Shown one piece after another: positions 1 through 9,701 of a stretch of 64,000 nt of DNA. The DNA comes from Alloascoidea africana (taxonomy: Eukaryota > Ascomycota > Alloascoideomycetes > Alloascoideales > Alloascoideaceae): positions 1-64,000 of the forward strand of contig JAKTTT010000057.1 in NCBI GenBank assembly GCA_030581615.1. Direction: 5' to 3'. The first letter of the stretch is position 1. Each line of letters starts with the position of its first letter. Under the pieces are notes generated by a model. The model was not told the origin of the DNA. It worked only from the letters and a program-made list of their open reading frames with translations, and made no database searches. Position numbers and translations under genes: made by a program.

Positions 1-1614
1 GTCGCTGGGTTAGAAACGACTGCAACTTTTGATGAGGAAACAGATGAGTTCATCATTAACACTCCTAATGTCCGTGCTACAAAGTGGTGGATCGGTGGTG
101 CAGCCCATAGCGCAAACCACACCATTTGCTTTGCAAGACTGATTGTAAAGGGCAAAGACTACGGTGTTAAGAGTTTTGTGGTTCCCTTGAGAAACGTTAG
201 TGACCACAGCTTGAGACCAGGAATTGCTCTTGGAGATATCGGCAAGAAGATGGGGAGGGACGGAATTGACAACGGATGGATCCAGTTTACCAATGTTAGA
301 GTTCCTCGTCAATACATGTTGATGAAATACGCCAAAGTCGACAGACAAGGCAATGTAACTCAACCTCCTTTGAGCCAGCTGGGACTTAATGCTCTGATTG
401 GAGGCAGAGTGGTAATGGCTATGGATTCTTTCCAGTTTGGCAAGCGATTTATCACTATTGCTCTCAGATATGCCGCGGTTCGAAGACAATTTAGCTCAGA
501 TAAGAAGAATCAAGTTGAAACAAAGTTGCTGGATTATCCTTATCACCAAAGACGACTTATTCCACTTTTGGCTCAGTTGTTTGGCATTTGGTCTGCAGCG
601 AACAATGTGAATGAGATGTACAAAACAGCAAATGCAAAGTTGGAAGCAGCAGACAAAACCAACCAAGCAGAGCTGTCAGCAGCCCTATCTGACATTAAAG
701 ATCTTTTCAGCACTTCAGCCGGTGTAAAAGCGTTTTCAACATGGTCCACATCTAAACTTATAGATGAATGCCGACAAGCCTGTGGTGGACATGGGTACTC
801 TGGTTATAATGGATTTGGCCAGGGTTACAGCGATTGGGTTGTTATGTGTACTTGGGAAGGAGACAATAACATTCTGTGTCTCTCAACTGGCCGATCTTTG
901 ATTCAGAATATGCTTGCCGTTTTGAAGGGCAAGAATGTTGGTGCGGTTGTTTCGTACTTGAAGAACTATAAAGAATTCAGTACCAAAACTGCAAATCCAG
1001 GTCTCAACTTTAGAGACCCTGAGGTAATTTTGGATACATTTAAGACTGTATCGGCAAAACTAATTTACCAAGCTGCTGTCAGATTCGAACAATATATTGC
1101 AGAGGGCAATAGTGCTGATAAAGCTTTTGAGCTATTGTCACTGGAGAGATTTGAATGTGCAAAAACACATATTCAGCATATCCTTATTTCTAGTCTTTTC
1201 GACAAGGTCAGTCAACTTGATAACAATGCCTCGATCAAGCCTGTACTTTATGAATTGGCAACTCTCCTAGGTTTATGGCAGATTGAACAAAATTGTCAAT
1301 TTATAGAGACCGGATACATCACTGCGGAAACGATTCTCGAAATTAGGGGAATAGTCTCTGACCTATGTGCATCTCTTAGAACTCAGGTTATTGGGATTAC
1401 AGATTCTTTTGGTCTCAGCGATTTTTTCCTGAATTCTTCTCTTGGAGTTTATAGTGGGGATGTCTATGAATCAATCTTTGAGAAAGTCAAGGCTCAAAAT
1501 CCAACTATTCAACATAATGCACCCTATTATGAAAGCGTTTTGAAACCATTTTTGACCAGACCTGTTGATAACGGTATCAGCAAGGAGGAATTGGCAAAGA
1601 TAGAGATAAAATGA
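1..1614 (+). CDS. POX1: Peroxisomal acyl-CoA oxidase, 3' part (5' end outside window)
   Basis: The frame is open from base 1, so the gene starts upstream of the window; 537 C-terminal residues are present. The enzyme oxidises acyl-CoA to trans-2-enoyl-CoA with FAD and makes H2O2, the first step of peroxisomal beta-oxidation. The visible part holds the middle beta domain (TKWWIGGAAHSANH, then FVVPLR and LGDIGKKMGRDGIDNGWI), the alpha domain with CGGHGYS, and TWEGDNNIL, whose Glu is the catalytic base in this family. The protein ends in AKIEIK, so there is no SKL-type PTS1 signal; known yeast acyl-CoA oxidases also lack PTS1 and enter peroxisomes through another Pex5 surface. Yeasts can have several paralogues (POX1-6), so the exact number is not assigned. 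Confidence 0.95.
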   Translation, partial: VAGLETTATFDEETDEFIINTPNVRATKWWIGGAAHSANHTICFARLIVKGKDYGVKSFVVPLRNVSDHSLRPGIALGDIGKKMGRDGIDNGWIQFTNVRVPRQYMLMKYAKVDRQGNVTQPPLSQLGLNALIGGRVVMAMDSFQFGKRFITIALRYAAVRRQFSSDKKNQVETKLLDYPYHQRRLIPLLAQLFGIWSAANNVNEMYKTANAKLEAADKTNQAELSAALSDIKDLFSTSAGVKAFSTWSTSKLIDECRQACGGHGYSGYNGFGQGYSDWVVMCTWEGDNNILCLSTGRSLIQNMLAVLKGKNVGAVVSYLKNYKEFSTKTANPGLNFRDPEVILDTFKTVSAKLIYQAAVRFEQYIAEGNSADKAFELLSLERFECAKTHIQHILISSLFDKVSQLDNNASIKPVLYELATLLGLWQIEQNCQFIETGYITAETILEIRGIVSDLCASLRTQVIGITDSFGLSDFFLNSSLGVYSGDVYESIFEKVKAQNPTIQHNAPYYESVLKPFLTRPVDNGISKEELAKIEIK

Positions 1615-2022
1615 TGCATTTATATATATGTTTTTATGGTTTTATTGAGTGATGGAGATTCAGATTTACCTATTGTAGACTATAGAGCACTATGATGTGT
1701 ATATAACGTGCTCTAGGTGACTCCTTTCATCGAGTTATTTATTAGAAATAGTTGAGCAATTTTGGAATAAAAAGGAGTATCAACAGCTACTACAAACATT
1801 AGAATTCTCTACGCCTCTCAGTTTTCATGCTCAGATCAGTTTCCAAAAGTATTTAGACCACGTTAATATTTTTCTTTTCAAGATCAGCTTTAAAACACGA
1901 ATTTCAGTGTGCATAACTGAGAACGCATTGAGTAAAAGTGAGAACACTAATTTTTCGATACGCTACCCCTTAACAGCTCTAGGGTGAATTAAGACCAACG
2001 CTGCTTTTGCGAAAACGAGCAA
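1615..2022. other. Intergenic, POX to eIF4E
   Basis: Serves as terminator of the oxidase gene and promoter of the eIF4E gene. TA-rich runs follow the oxidase stop. No open frame or RNA gene recognised. Confidence 0.6.
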
Positions 2023-2745
2023 ATGAGTACGGATAACGAGGTGGAAGCTGTAATAAAAGAGACAGAATCGCTCTCCATATCCACATCGGAAGAACCATCA
2101 AATGAAAAGGTAGAAGCTACAACGTCCAAAGACGAGGAGGAGGAGTCATCGGGCACCCAGCTGAAATCTGTTTTTGATTCAAAAGAAGAATTCAACGTCA
2201 AGCATCCTTTATCGTCGAGATGGACTCTATGGTATACTAAGCCTATGGAGAAGGGCGACAAGTGGTCCGACTCCCTCAAACCTGTCATTTCTTTCTCCTC
2301 TATTGAGGAGTTTTGGGCCATTTACAACAAGATTCCCAAAGCAAGTGAATTGCCTTTAAAAGCGGACTATAATTTATTCAGGGAAGAGGTTAGGCCCGAG
2401 TGGGAAGATCCTACGAATTCTCATGGAGGAAAATGGGCCTATCAATTCAAAGAAAAGAGAAAAGTTAACATTGACAACATTTGGCTTAGAACATTGATTG
2501 GAGCCATTGGTGAAACCATTGAAGATGACGAAGATGAAATCACAGGAGTTGTGTTGAATGTTCGAAAATTGCACTACAGAGTTGCTGTGTGGACAAAAAG
2601 CACAAGCAAACAAAGATTGTTGCCAATTGGAAGAAAATTCAAAAAGGTACTGGAGTTGGGAGATAATGATCGATTGGAGTTTATCAGCCATGCAGACTCT
2701 GAAGTTAGAGGAAGCTCCAAAGTTCCCTCTTCAATCACTGTTTAG
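2023..2745 (+). CDS. CDC33: Translation initiation factor eIF4E (cap-binding protein)
   Basis: A 240-residue eIF4E, which binds the mRNA 5' cap and recruits eIF4G to form eIF4F in the cytoplasm. After an acidic, Ser-rich N-terminus (about 1-55) the core starts with HPLSSRWTLWYTKP (W67, W70). Cap-stacking tryptophans are visible at W81 or W98 and at W127 in RPEWEDP, where E128 would contact the methylguanine; W138 lies in GGKWAY. The eIF4G-binding surface is suggested by the W98-containing helix SIEEFWAIYNKIP. The family in yeasts is 210-240 residues. The start is the first ATG in frame, with a short leader behind it. The identity is clear from motif order. Confidence 0.95.
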   Translation: MSTDNEVEAVIKETESLSISTSEEPSNEKVEATTSKDEEEESSGTQLKSVFDSKEEFNVKHPLSSRWTLWYTKPMEKGDKWSDSLKPVISFSSIEEFWAIYNKIPKASELPLKADYNLFREEVRPEWEDPTNSHGGKWAYQFKEKRKVNIDNIWLRTLIGAIGETIEDDEDEITGVVLNVRKLHYRVAVWTKSTSKQRLLPIGRKFKKVLELGDNDRLEFISHADSEVRGSSKVPSSITV

Positions 2746-4303
2746 TTAAGTAAATAGAAGAGACACGCTTTCTGTTGGATATTATGGTCTAGTTTGAGAT
2801 ATACTATGAAGTTTTCCTTTTGTAAACTCTTATGCAATATTCATTTGTCGGATGCGCAAGATGCTAAGGTTTTTTATGCCATTGTACTTTTGGATTATAC
2901 ACGTCTCATTTTGTTTAAGGCACCTGATGAAAAGGCGAAGGAACATGTATATACATACAGAATCAACTGATTTTTCCAAGGATGAAAAACTATCGCAAGT
3001 TTGCCCTATTAAATAGTGATGATGCCCCTTGCGTAACAATTGAACCATTAAGCGTGAAGATACAAGAGGTGTATCAACGTCAGCAATTGAAAATGATGTA
3101 AATACCTGCCAAGTTCTTTTCAAGCGTATCTATAAAAACTTAGAAGCGATATGAAGGTTCCTTACTGTTCAAGTTCTTCCGAAGCTACAAACTTTGCCAT
3201 TATTTGTCTCCAAGTAATAAGGATTGCGGACTATTATCGGTGCCTTTGAAGACCGAAAGTCTGAGCCTGGCTATATAGCTGGAGTTTTGCATCACCTGCT
3301 TTTTTATTTTGTTGGGAAAGAAATAACTGAAGAGAATAAGAAACAGATACGATGATGAACCCTGCGGATTGCGATTTTTGCTATCAGCTTGCTATTTTCA
3401 AGTATTGAGACCCCTATTATTTGAAAAACAGTTCAGCTTCTATTTAGAGTGCGAGCGTTTGTTCACATGCTTTGAACAGCTACGTAGGCACCAGATACTT
3501 TTGGCTGCCTCTTCTCTCAATCAACTATTAATTAATGTTTGCGGTGAGAGCTCTGGATTCCCTGACTCTCATCTCTGGTTATGGTTATTTTGACTTAGGT
3601 TTCTTGATAACAATCACTTTCTACCAATATTTTTCTCTTTTCTTTTGTTCGTTCTGTCGTTATCCACTTTTAACCAGGAACACAAATACTTACGAGAAAG
3701 TTGGTGAAGACCGGCAGATTGTGCCCATGCCTTATCACATACTTATTTTACATCTCTTCGGGGATTTAAATTTCATAAGTTGTCGTAAAGTGAAACAGCT
3801 TTAGAATAAATAACGAGCGATTTGGCCTAATTATCCGGACACTTCCCATCTGATCCAATAGATGAATAAATCCCAGAATAAACCAGTAAACAGATTAATA
3901 TTTCTGCCAGTCATAAATATGAATTTGAGCACTAGGAAGTGCTGTTCATTCGTAAAGGCAGAAAGCCTAGACTTGATACTCTTGTTTGTGACAATGGAAA
4001 AAAACCCAAATCTAATCATTACCGCCCTCTGTGAATTTGTCATTAGGGTTGTTTGAATTGGAAAGTGATTAGATTTCGCAAAACTTTAATGACGAGTTTA
4101 GAAATAAATTGGTTCTTTGATCTTTCCAAGGTTTAATGAATGCCAAAAGGGACCCCACCTCATCGCCATTGTGGCTTTGTGTAATATAAGTAAACTACTT
4201 CTCGTGAGAAAGGAACCACAACATTTATGTTAACATTAGAGTGAAGAGAAATTTTGCTTTCCATCCTGCTCATATCTTCAATACACAAAAAGCACACAGA
4301 AAA
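2746..4303. other. 1.56-kb intergenic tract, eIF4E to YTH gene
   Basis: No recognisable gene. A possible short exon on the minus strand (ATG at 3200, donor GTAAGG at 3165) is discussed in the findings; RTGATGA-like boxes near 2925 and 3018 lack convincing partner D boxes and stems. The last few hundred bases would be the YTH-gene promoter. Confidence 0.5.
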
Positions 4304-6601
4304 ATGAACCCCAACAACAATGAAGACAACAATTCACAATATATTGTAGGTACAAACAATACCAACAACAACTTTCAATATGTCCCCGTCAATCAACTAC
4401 AATTGCCAGTAACGTCTTATGGCGCTTATCGTTTTGATGGAAGTACAGGATATCCCACAAATATCCATCATCGTTATGTAAATGCTTATACTCCTCCACA
4501 AGTTAATTTGCATAATCAACAGTTTTATGGGCCAGAACCATTTCCTATTGCTGATCAAATTGCGCGGTATCCTTATCCAGCTTCAAATCCGTATCTTTAT
4601 CCTCCATCTCAACCTCCGATGAATGCCCAACAACCCTATTGGTATCCAAATTCTCAGCATGGAAGCAATTATCAACCTCTCCCTGTTAGTTCTCCAAATA
4701 TTGGGCGGTGGCCAAGTATAGCGGCGCCCGCTTTTAACCAACCGACTCTTATGAGACCACAAATGCCAGCGATCTCGCAATCAATGCAATATCCCATGCC
4801 AATTGTAAGGCCCCAGGCCCCTTTCATTCCAAACAATATCGGCACAGCGTCTGTTCCGAGAATAGAATCGGTCAGTTCAGAGGAGAAAAGTTTGAAAAGT
4901 GATAACACTTTGAAAAGTGGCAACAGTTTGAAAGTTGAAAATCATTCTCCCGCCAGTATCCAGCAGCATAGCTCAAGTACTGAACCCATCAGAACAAAAA
5001 TCCGTCCCAAAAAATCACGAACCCCGCGTGCTGGTCATCAACATTTAGACAACAATAGTGCATTTCATGTCGGATCATCAACTCTTTTTACTAATTTGAT
5101 CCAGAGAGGACCACCCAGAAAACCAACAATGACAGAATATACTCTATGGGTTGGAAATCTACCTCTAAAGCATTATGATAAAGTGACTGCTGCAAATAGG
5201 ATGAATATGCTGAAAAGGATATCCCTAAGCGAATTGAATTTATTTTTCAAATCTTATTCTCGAGATACGGAACCCATAAATGAAGAAATGTTTTATAAAA
5301 GGGTCTCATCAATCTCTTCTTCGTATAAATATCTAGCAAGTTTATTAAAGATATTTGCAAGCAAGCAGCTAGTGAGTATTAAGTATATTGAAAAAAGTGG
5401 AACGGCAATAATCAACTATAAAGATAAAGAAACAATGCTTCAAAAAATGAAACTTTTTGAGCCAAATGATGAACAGCCAAGTGATGAACAGCCAGATGAT
5501 GAACAGCCAAATGATGCGACAATAGAATCAAACACTCTAAATGAGAATTACATGAACAAGCTGATTGGAGGGAGATTTATTGCAGTTAGAAAGAAAAAAA
5601 TGGACTCTGGGGAGTCTTCTCAAGATGATGTTAGAAAAGTCTCAGATCCTTTGAAAAACATGACACTAGAGGGTATGGAAGTCAACGAGGATAATGAACA
5701 AATGTCATCTTCCGTGACAGACGAGTTTGAGGAAGAGCACTATGAGCCTAATGAATCAAGAGATGTTTTCTTTGTAATCAAAAGCTTGGCCTATAACGAC
5801 CTGGTACTTGGCGTTTTAAGTGGTGTTTGGCTAATGCAGAGCCATAACGTGGAAAAATTCAACCGATTCTATCGAGATTATGACAATGTTTATTTGATTT
5901 TTTCTAGCAATCGATCAGGTGAATACTTTGGATATGCAAAGATGAAGGCGCCGATACCAACGACTTTAGACGATCCTATATTCAGGAAATTACTTGCTGA
6001 AAGGACTATCACAAACGCTGTTCTACCTCTACCAGAGAATAAGAAACGGGTAGCGGGTGTAGCTCATTCAAACCATTTATCCAACGACCCCACAATTGTA
6101 ATTTACACTCCAGAACTGCTTCAACTACCGTATGGGAGGATCGTTGATGATTCTACGCGGGGTGCGTTTTTCTGGGAAACATTCAACTGGACAACGGAAG
6201 ATTCCGATTTACAAGGTGTTTCTCTAGCATCTGGTGTACAATCTACATCAACTTCAAGCCCTGGCACTGGCAAGACTTCGCCGTCAACAACAGCATCTTC
6301 CGTCAGCGGTTATGATTCTAGATCTCCATCAACAATGTCTGATGACAATTCGGAAACCCAAACAAAAGATGTAGATGTTGGCCAAGCGTTTGTTCCAGAA
6401 AACAGAGCATATCCTTTTGAAGTTGAGTGGATAACGCCGACCCCAGAAACAGTTTCTCAACCTGGACGAAGGACAGTTCCCTTTCATAAAGTCATGAGAT
6501 TTAGGAATCGTTTCAATGGTAACAAAGAGGTTAAAGTAGCAAGAGACGGAACACGAATAGAGAAAGACATTGGACGAAGGATAGTTGCATTGTTTCGTTA
6601 G
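4304..6601 (+). CDS. RRM- and YTH-domain RNA-binding protein (m6A-reader family)
   Basis: 765 residues from the ATG at 4304; an in-frame GTG at 4241 is not a plausible start. The first 270 residues are Asn/Gln/Pro/Tyr-rich and disordered. A divergent RRM starts at about 278 (EYTLWVGNLPL) and is split by an insert before VSIKYIEKSGTAIINY. The YTH domain starts at about 486 (DVFFVIKSL), carries W509 in SGVWLMQSHN and the core strand EYFGYAKM near 541-548, is interrupted by about 155 residues, and resumes at 704 (FEVEWI) through PFHKVMRFRNRFNGNKEVKV to the C-terminus. W624 in GAFFWE may be the second cage tryptophan (inference). YTH proteins bind N6-methyladenosine in RNA; filamentous-fungal homologues combine an RRM with a split YTH domain, while S. 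cerevisiae Pho92 lacks the RRM. A short tandem repeat (NDEQP/SDEQP/DDEQP) lies near residues 387-400. Confidence 0.85.
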   Translation: MNPNNNEDNNSQYIVGTNNTNNNFQYVPVNQLQLPVTSYGAYRFDGSTGYPTNIHHRYVNAYTPPQVNLHNQQFYGPEPFPIADQIARYPYPASNPYLYPPSQPPMNAQQPYWYPNSQHGSNYQPLPVSSPNIGRWPSIAAPAFNQPTLMRPQMPAISQSMQYPMPIVRPQAPFIPNNIGTASVPRIESVSSEEKSLKSDNTLKSGNSLKVENHSPASIQQHSSSTEPIRTKIRPKKSRTPRAGHQHLDNNSAFHVGSSTLFTNLIQRGPPRKPTMTEYTLWVGNLPLKHYDKVTAANRMNMLKRISLSELNLFFKSYSRDTEPINEEMFYKRVSSISSSYKYLASLLKIFASKQLVSIKYIEKSGTAIINYKDKETMLQKMKLFEPNDEQPSDEQPDDEQPNDATIESNTLNENYMNKLIGGRFIAVRKKKMDSGESSQDDVRKVSDPLKNMTLEGMEVNEDNEQMSSSVTDEFEEEHYEPNESRDVFFVIKSLAYNDLVLGVLSGVWLMQSHNVEKFNRFYRDYDNVYLIFSSNRSGEYFGYAKMKAPIPTTLDDPIFRKLLAERTITNAVLPLPENKKRVAGVAHSNHLSNDPTIVIYTPELLQLPYGRIVDDSTRGAFFWETFNWTTEDSDLQGVSLASGVQSTSTSSPGTGKTSPSTTASSVSGYDSRSPSTMSDDNSETQTKDVDVGQAFVPENRAYPFEVEWITPTPETVSQPGRRTVPFHKVMRFRNRFNGNKEVKVARDGTRIEKDIGRRIVALFR

Positions 6602-7055
6602 TGAAAACGTAGTGATTTCGGTTACGGCCTCACCACCTAGATCGTTAAAAGATGGAGGGCAAGACTTTTTATGATTTATTCTTTTCTGTGATTCCTGTAC
6701 TATATTAGTTAATAAATATTGAAAAAAAAAAAAATTCTGATAGTATGTCAAGCTTGATTCAGAGACATGTAGTCTACTTTTTAGATTGAAGATATGTCTT
6801 TAATTCAATAAATAGTTTCTACTATCTAAAGGTTTTTCTCTTTTATGACTAGGTATCAGAATGTAGATATTCACGAATTTCGATTATCTCATAGGAGATG
6901 GTATAGATAAATACAGTTTCTGATTGTTCTATGCATAAACTAGACAATGCTCAAACCATCCGTGCCAGGATATACACACTAGGCGAGTAAATGTGAAAAC
7001 CTTGTTGATGATGAAAAACGGACCATGATACACTTTCTCATCCAACTGGTAGGAA
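6602..7055. other. Intergenic, YTH gene to YSF3
   Basis: Holds the YTH-gene 3' end with an A13 run near 6722-6734, and the YSF3 promoter. No gene or RNA recognised. Confidence 0.6.
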
Positions 7056-7310
7056 ATGACAGATCGACTACGTGCGCAACAGCAATTGGAACAGTTACAA
7101 ACGCGATATCTGGGGATTGGAACTGCGGATACCAAACGACATGAATGGATGAGCAATGTTAAAAGGGATACATATACGTCTATGGCTGGACATCCGCCTC
7201 TCCTAGAGTTGATATCAGTGGCACAAGGAGAATCTCAACAAGTTACTCAGCAGCGACTATTAGAAAAAATGATTTTACCTTGTGGACCTCTCCCGAAAGA
7301 TGTTGATTAA
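7056..7310 (+). CDS. YSF3: Splicing factor SF3b subunit 5 (Ysf3/SF3B5)
   Basis: An 84-residue protein collinear with human SF3B5 (86 residues) and yeast Ysf3 (85). It opens with MTDRLRAQQQLEQLQTRYLG, then GTADTKRHEWMSNVKRDTY, SMAGHPPLLELISVAQGES, and ends with LLEKMILPCGPLP, the conserved tail. It is a small subunit of the SF3b complex of U2 snRNP, packed against the Hsh155/SF3B1 and Rse1/SF3B3 core, and helps the spliceosome recognise branch sites. The start matches the family exactly. No intron is seen in it, although the genome is relatively intron-rich. Confidence 0.93.
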   Translation: MTDRLRAQQQLEQLQTRYLGIGTADTKRHEWMSNVKRDTYTSMAGHPPLLELISVAQGESQQVTQQRLLEKMILPCGPLPKDVD

Positions 7311-8110
7311 CTGTAAATGATGATGTGGTAGCTTGGGTGATTACTGGGAAATTAGATGGGGGGTGATTGAGACATCCTTTAATAAGCCGAAAAGGGCATA
7401 AAAGAACGGGGCAATTGGGATATAATAGAGTCCGTTGATTCAGATTTCATGCTTCATTATTCAAATATTTTGCATATGCGTTTTAGAAGAGGCAGGACTT
7501 CAAAGTATGTGAGATGATCAAACAAGTTCCCAACTCACGGTATTAATTCAAAATGGGAACCATTTGTTATATAGCCCCGACTTATCAATGTGAATCAAAC
7601 CATCTATGCAGACATACTGAGGGTTTTCACAGCCACTAGAACAGCACTTGTCATTTTTTTTTCATTTCATACATAGCAATAAATTGGGGAATCGAAATGG
7701 ACAGGTTAGTAAGGGCCCTGTCCTTGTTTGGCACCAAGCCGATCGGATCTTCATGATTATCATTTCGTGCCTTTAAAGGTGGGCCCAGTACAATATATGG
7801 AATAGCCACGCGGATGCGTTCTACTGATTGGTTCACGGGTCGAGGCCAGATAAGCCGAGCTCTAGCGGATCTCGGTTCCACGGAAGCATTCCTTGTTGCT
7901 GGGCACGGCGACGAGGACACAAGCTCGCTAGGCCGCGAAGAAGAAGGCGCGAATGTCGGTCTGGCCACGGGCAAACAGCACGTAGAAGGATGGAAACGCT
8001 GTTAGCAAGAGGCCCGGCGGCTCTCGAATCGCGGGCTCTGGTGGCATCCGCCAGCGGTTCCGCCAGCGCTTAGCTTCGCACCGTGGCACCGTGTCCATCC
8101 TCATCCTCAC

Positions 8111-8116
8111 CCCCAC
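8111..8116. promoter_or_regulatory. CCCCAC, candidate Mig1-type site upstream of FBP1
   Basis: CCCCAC at 8111-8116 and a second C-rich tract, CCCCCCACCCCCC, at about 8298-8310 match the core of Mig1/CreA repressor sites. FBP1 is glucose-repressed in yeasts, so the placement makes sense, but the motif is short and the surrounding DNA is GC-rich. Confidence 0.35.
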
Positions 8117-8255
8117 AGCTCGAGCAATTTCGAGGAATTTCTCGGCTGGAAAGCGCGGGCCCGGGTTTTTCCGCAGCGATCGTTTTGCGGGTGAATCCCG
8201 GGCTGCCATTGGCCGGGCCGCTTTGGGCAAGCTCCACGCTCTCGCCGGGGCCAAG

Positions 8256-8261
8256 TATAAA
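8256..8261 (+). promoter_or_regulatory. TATA box of FBP1
   Basis: TATAAA lies 105 bases upstream of the FBP1 ATG in otherwise GC-rich DNA, which makes it stand out. Spacing fits a regulated yeast TATA promoter. Confidence 0.6.
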
Positions 8262-8365
8262 GGCGAGCTGGTGCCCAACGGCTTTCTGCCTAAAGCTCCC
8301 CCCACCCCCCTCGCCATCTGCTTCCACTCCCTTTTCCACCCTTCTTCCAGATCTTAAAGCACACA

Positions 8366-9388
8366 ATGTCGTCTTTCAAGGACTCCATTTCCGAGGTCGA
8401 AACCGATATCATTACCCTGACCAGATTCATTCTGCAGGAGCAGCACCGTATAGGTCCGGCAGCCACAGGTGAACTTACACTATTGCTCAATTCCTTGCAA
8501 TTTGCTTTCAAGTTTATTGCCCATAACATTGGCCGATCTACTCTGGTCAATCTCATTGGATTGGCTGGAGCACAGAACTCTACCGGTGATGACCAAAAGA
8601 AGCTGGACGTTATTGGTGATGAGATATTCATCAACGCCATGAAGGCCTCCCACAATGTCAAAGTTCTTGTAAGTGAGGAACAAGAGGACCTGATCATCTT
8701 TGAAGGCGGCGGCAAGTATGCCGTTGTTTGTGATCCAATTGATGGTTCGTCCAATCTTGATGCCGGTGTGTCCGTCGGTACTATTTTCGGTGTTTACAAA
8801 CTGCCCACTGATTCCAAGGGATCAATCAAAGACGTCCTTAGACCAGGAACAGAAATGGTTGCCGCCGGTTACACCATGTATGGTGCATCCACGCATTTAA
8901 TGTTGACAACTGGTGTTGGTGTCAATGGATTTACTCTTGATTCCAACCTGGGAGAGTTTATCTTGACCAACCCATCCTTAAACATCCCCAAGTTTAAATC
9001 TATCTACTCTTTGAACGAGGGAAACACACAATACTGGGCAAAATCAACACAGGATTATATCCATAGTCTGAAGTTCCCTGCCGATAAGAACCAGAAACCT
9101 TACTCTGCCAGATATATCGGATCTATGGTTGCCGACATCCACCGGACGCTATTGTACGGAGGTTTGTTTGCCTACCCGGCCGACACAAAGTCCAAGAAGG
9201 GTAAGCTCAGAGTACTCTACGAGTGCTTCCCAATGGCTTTCCTCATGGAACAGGCCGGCGGTCTCGCTATTGATGACCAAGGAAAAAGAATCTTGGAAAT
9301 CGTACCCAAGGAGATCCACGAGAGAAGCGGCATTTGGCTTGGAAGCCGGGGAGAGGTTGAGAAGTTTATGGCCAGCATTCCAAAATGA
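8366..9388 (+). CDS. FBP1: Fructose-1,6-bisphosphatase
   Basis: 340 residues. It hydrolyses fructose-1,6-bisphosphate to fructose-6-phosphate, the committed step of gluconeogenesis in the cytosol. The metal-binding motif DPIDGSSNLDAG starts at D123; the earlier metal-site region is GDEIFINA and VSEEQED; substrate-site segments include the NEGNTQYW region, ARYIGSMVADIHRTLLYGG, and LYECFPMAFLMEQAGG. The N-terminus is MSSFKDSISEVETDIITL: it lacks the Pro at position 2 that serves as the GID-recognised N-degron in S. cerevisiae Fbp1, and the RRxS phosphorylation site near residue 12. The promoter has a TATA box and candidate Mig1 sites, consistent with glucose repression. Confidence 0.96.
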   Translation: MSSFKDSISEVETDIITLTRFILQEQHRIGPAATGELTLLLNSLQFAFKFIAHNIGRSTLVNLIGLAGAQNSTGDDQKKLDVIGDEIFINAMKASHNVKVLVSEEQEDLIIFEGGGKYAVVCDPIDGSSNLDAGVSVGTIFGVYKLPTDSKGSIKDVLRPGTEMVAAGYTMYGASTHLMLTTGVGVNGFTLDSNLGEFILTNPSLNIPKFKSIYSLNEGNTQYWAKSTQDYIHSLKFPADKNQKPYSARYIGSMVADIHRTLLYGGLFAYPADTKSKKGKLRVLYECFPMAFLMEQAGGLAIDDQGKRILEIVPKEIHERSGIWLGSRGEVEKFMASIPK

Positions 9389-9701
9389 TATAGATAGGAC
9401 ATATTTATTTTTTACACATACCAAGAAAACAGTAATAAAAAGAAAATGGTTTGTTCAACCTTGCCTTTTCTTCCCTTTTTTTTTTTGGTCTAGGAAACCT
9501 GGAGTTGCCCGTCTTATATAGAGCCGTGGCTGCTGCAACTCTGACTCACCTGTGGGGGGTTTCCTCCCACCAAGGATCCACTTCCCAAAACCCTAAAAAA
9601 AGTCTTGCGTCCCTCCCAATCTTTTATCCCAAAGGTTTCTCTCTCCTCGAAAACTTTTTCTCCCCTATATTTGGCATTTAAAATACCCTATTCTTTGGAA
9701 T
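9389..9701. other. Intergenic, FBP1 to MCH1
   Basis: T-rich runs near 9475-9487 follow FBP1 and probably aid termination. The rest is the MCH1 promoter. Nothing else seen. Confidence 0.6.

Larger units (their letters stand above)
7311..8365. other. FBP1 upstream region with a GC-rich half
   Basis: The first half is ordinary AT-rich DNA. From about 7800 to 8330 the composition turns strongly GC-rich (many GC-rich hexamers, CCGGGCCG-type runs), which opens several long spurious frames. It holds a CCATTGG at 8208, C-rich tracts that look like Mig1-type sites, and a TATA box. No gene recognised. Confidence 0.55.

Noticed and set aside
2925-3030. Box C-like TGATGA motifs suggesting C/D snoRNAs
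   Set aside because: No matching box D at usual spacing with a terminal stem.
7814-8472. Several frames of 60-154 codons upstream of and overlapping the FBP1 start
   Set aside because: GC-rich DNA has few stops; low-complexity products, some antisense to FBP1.
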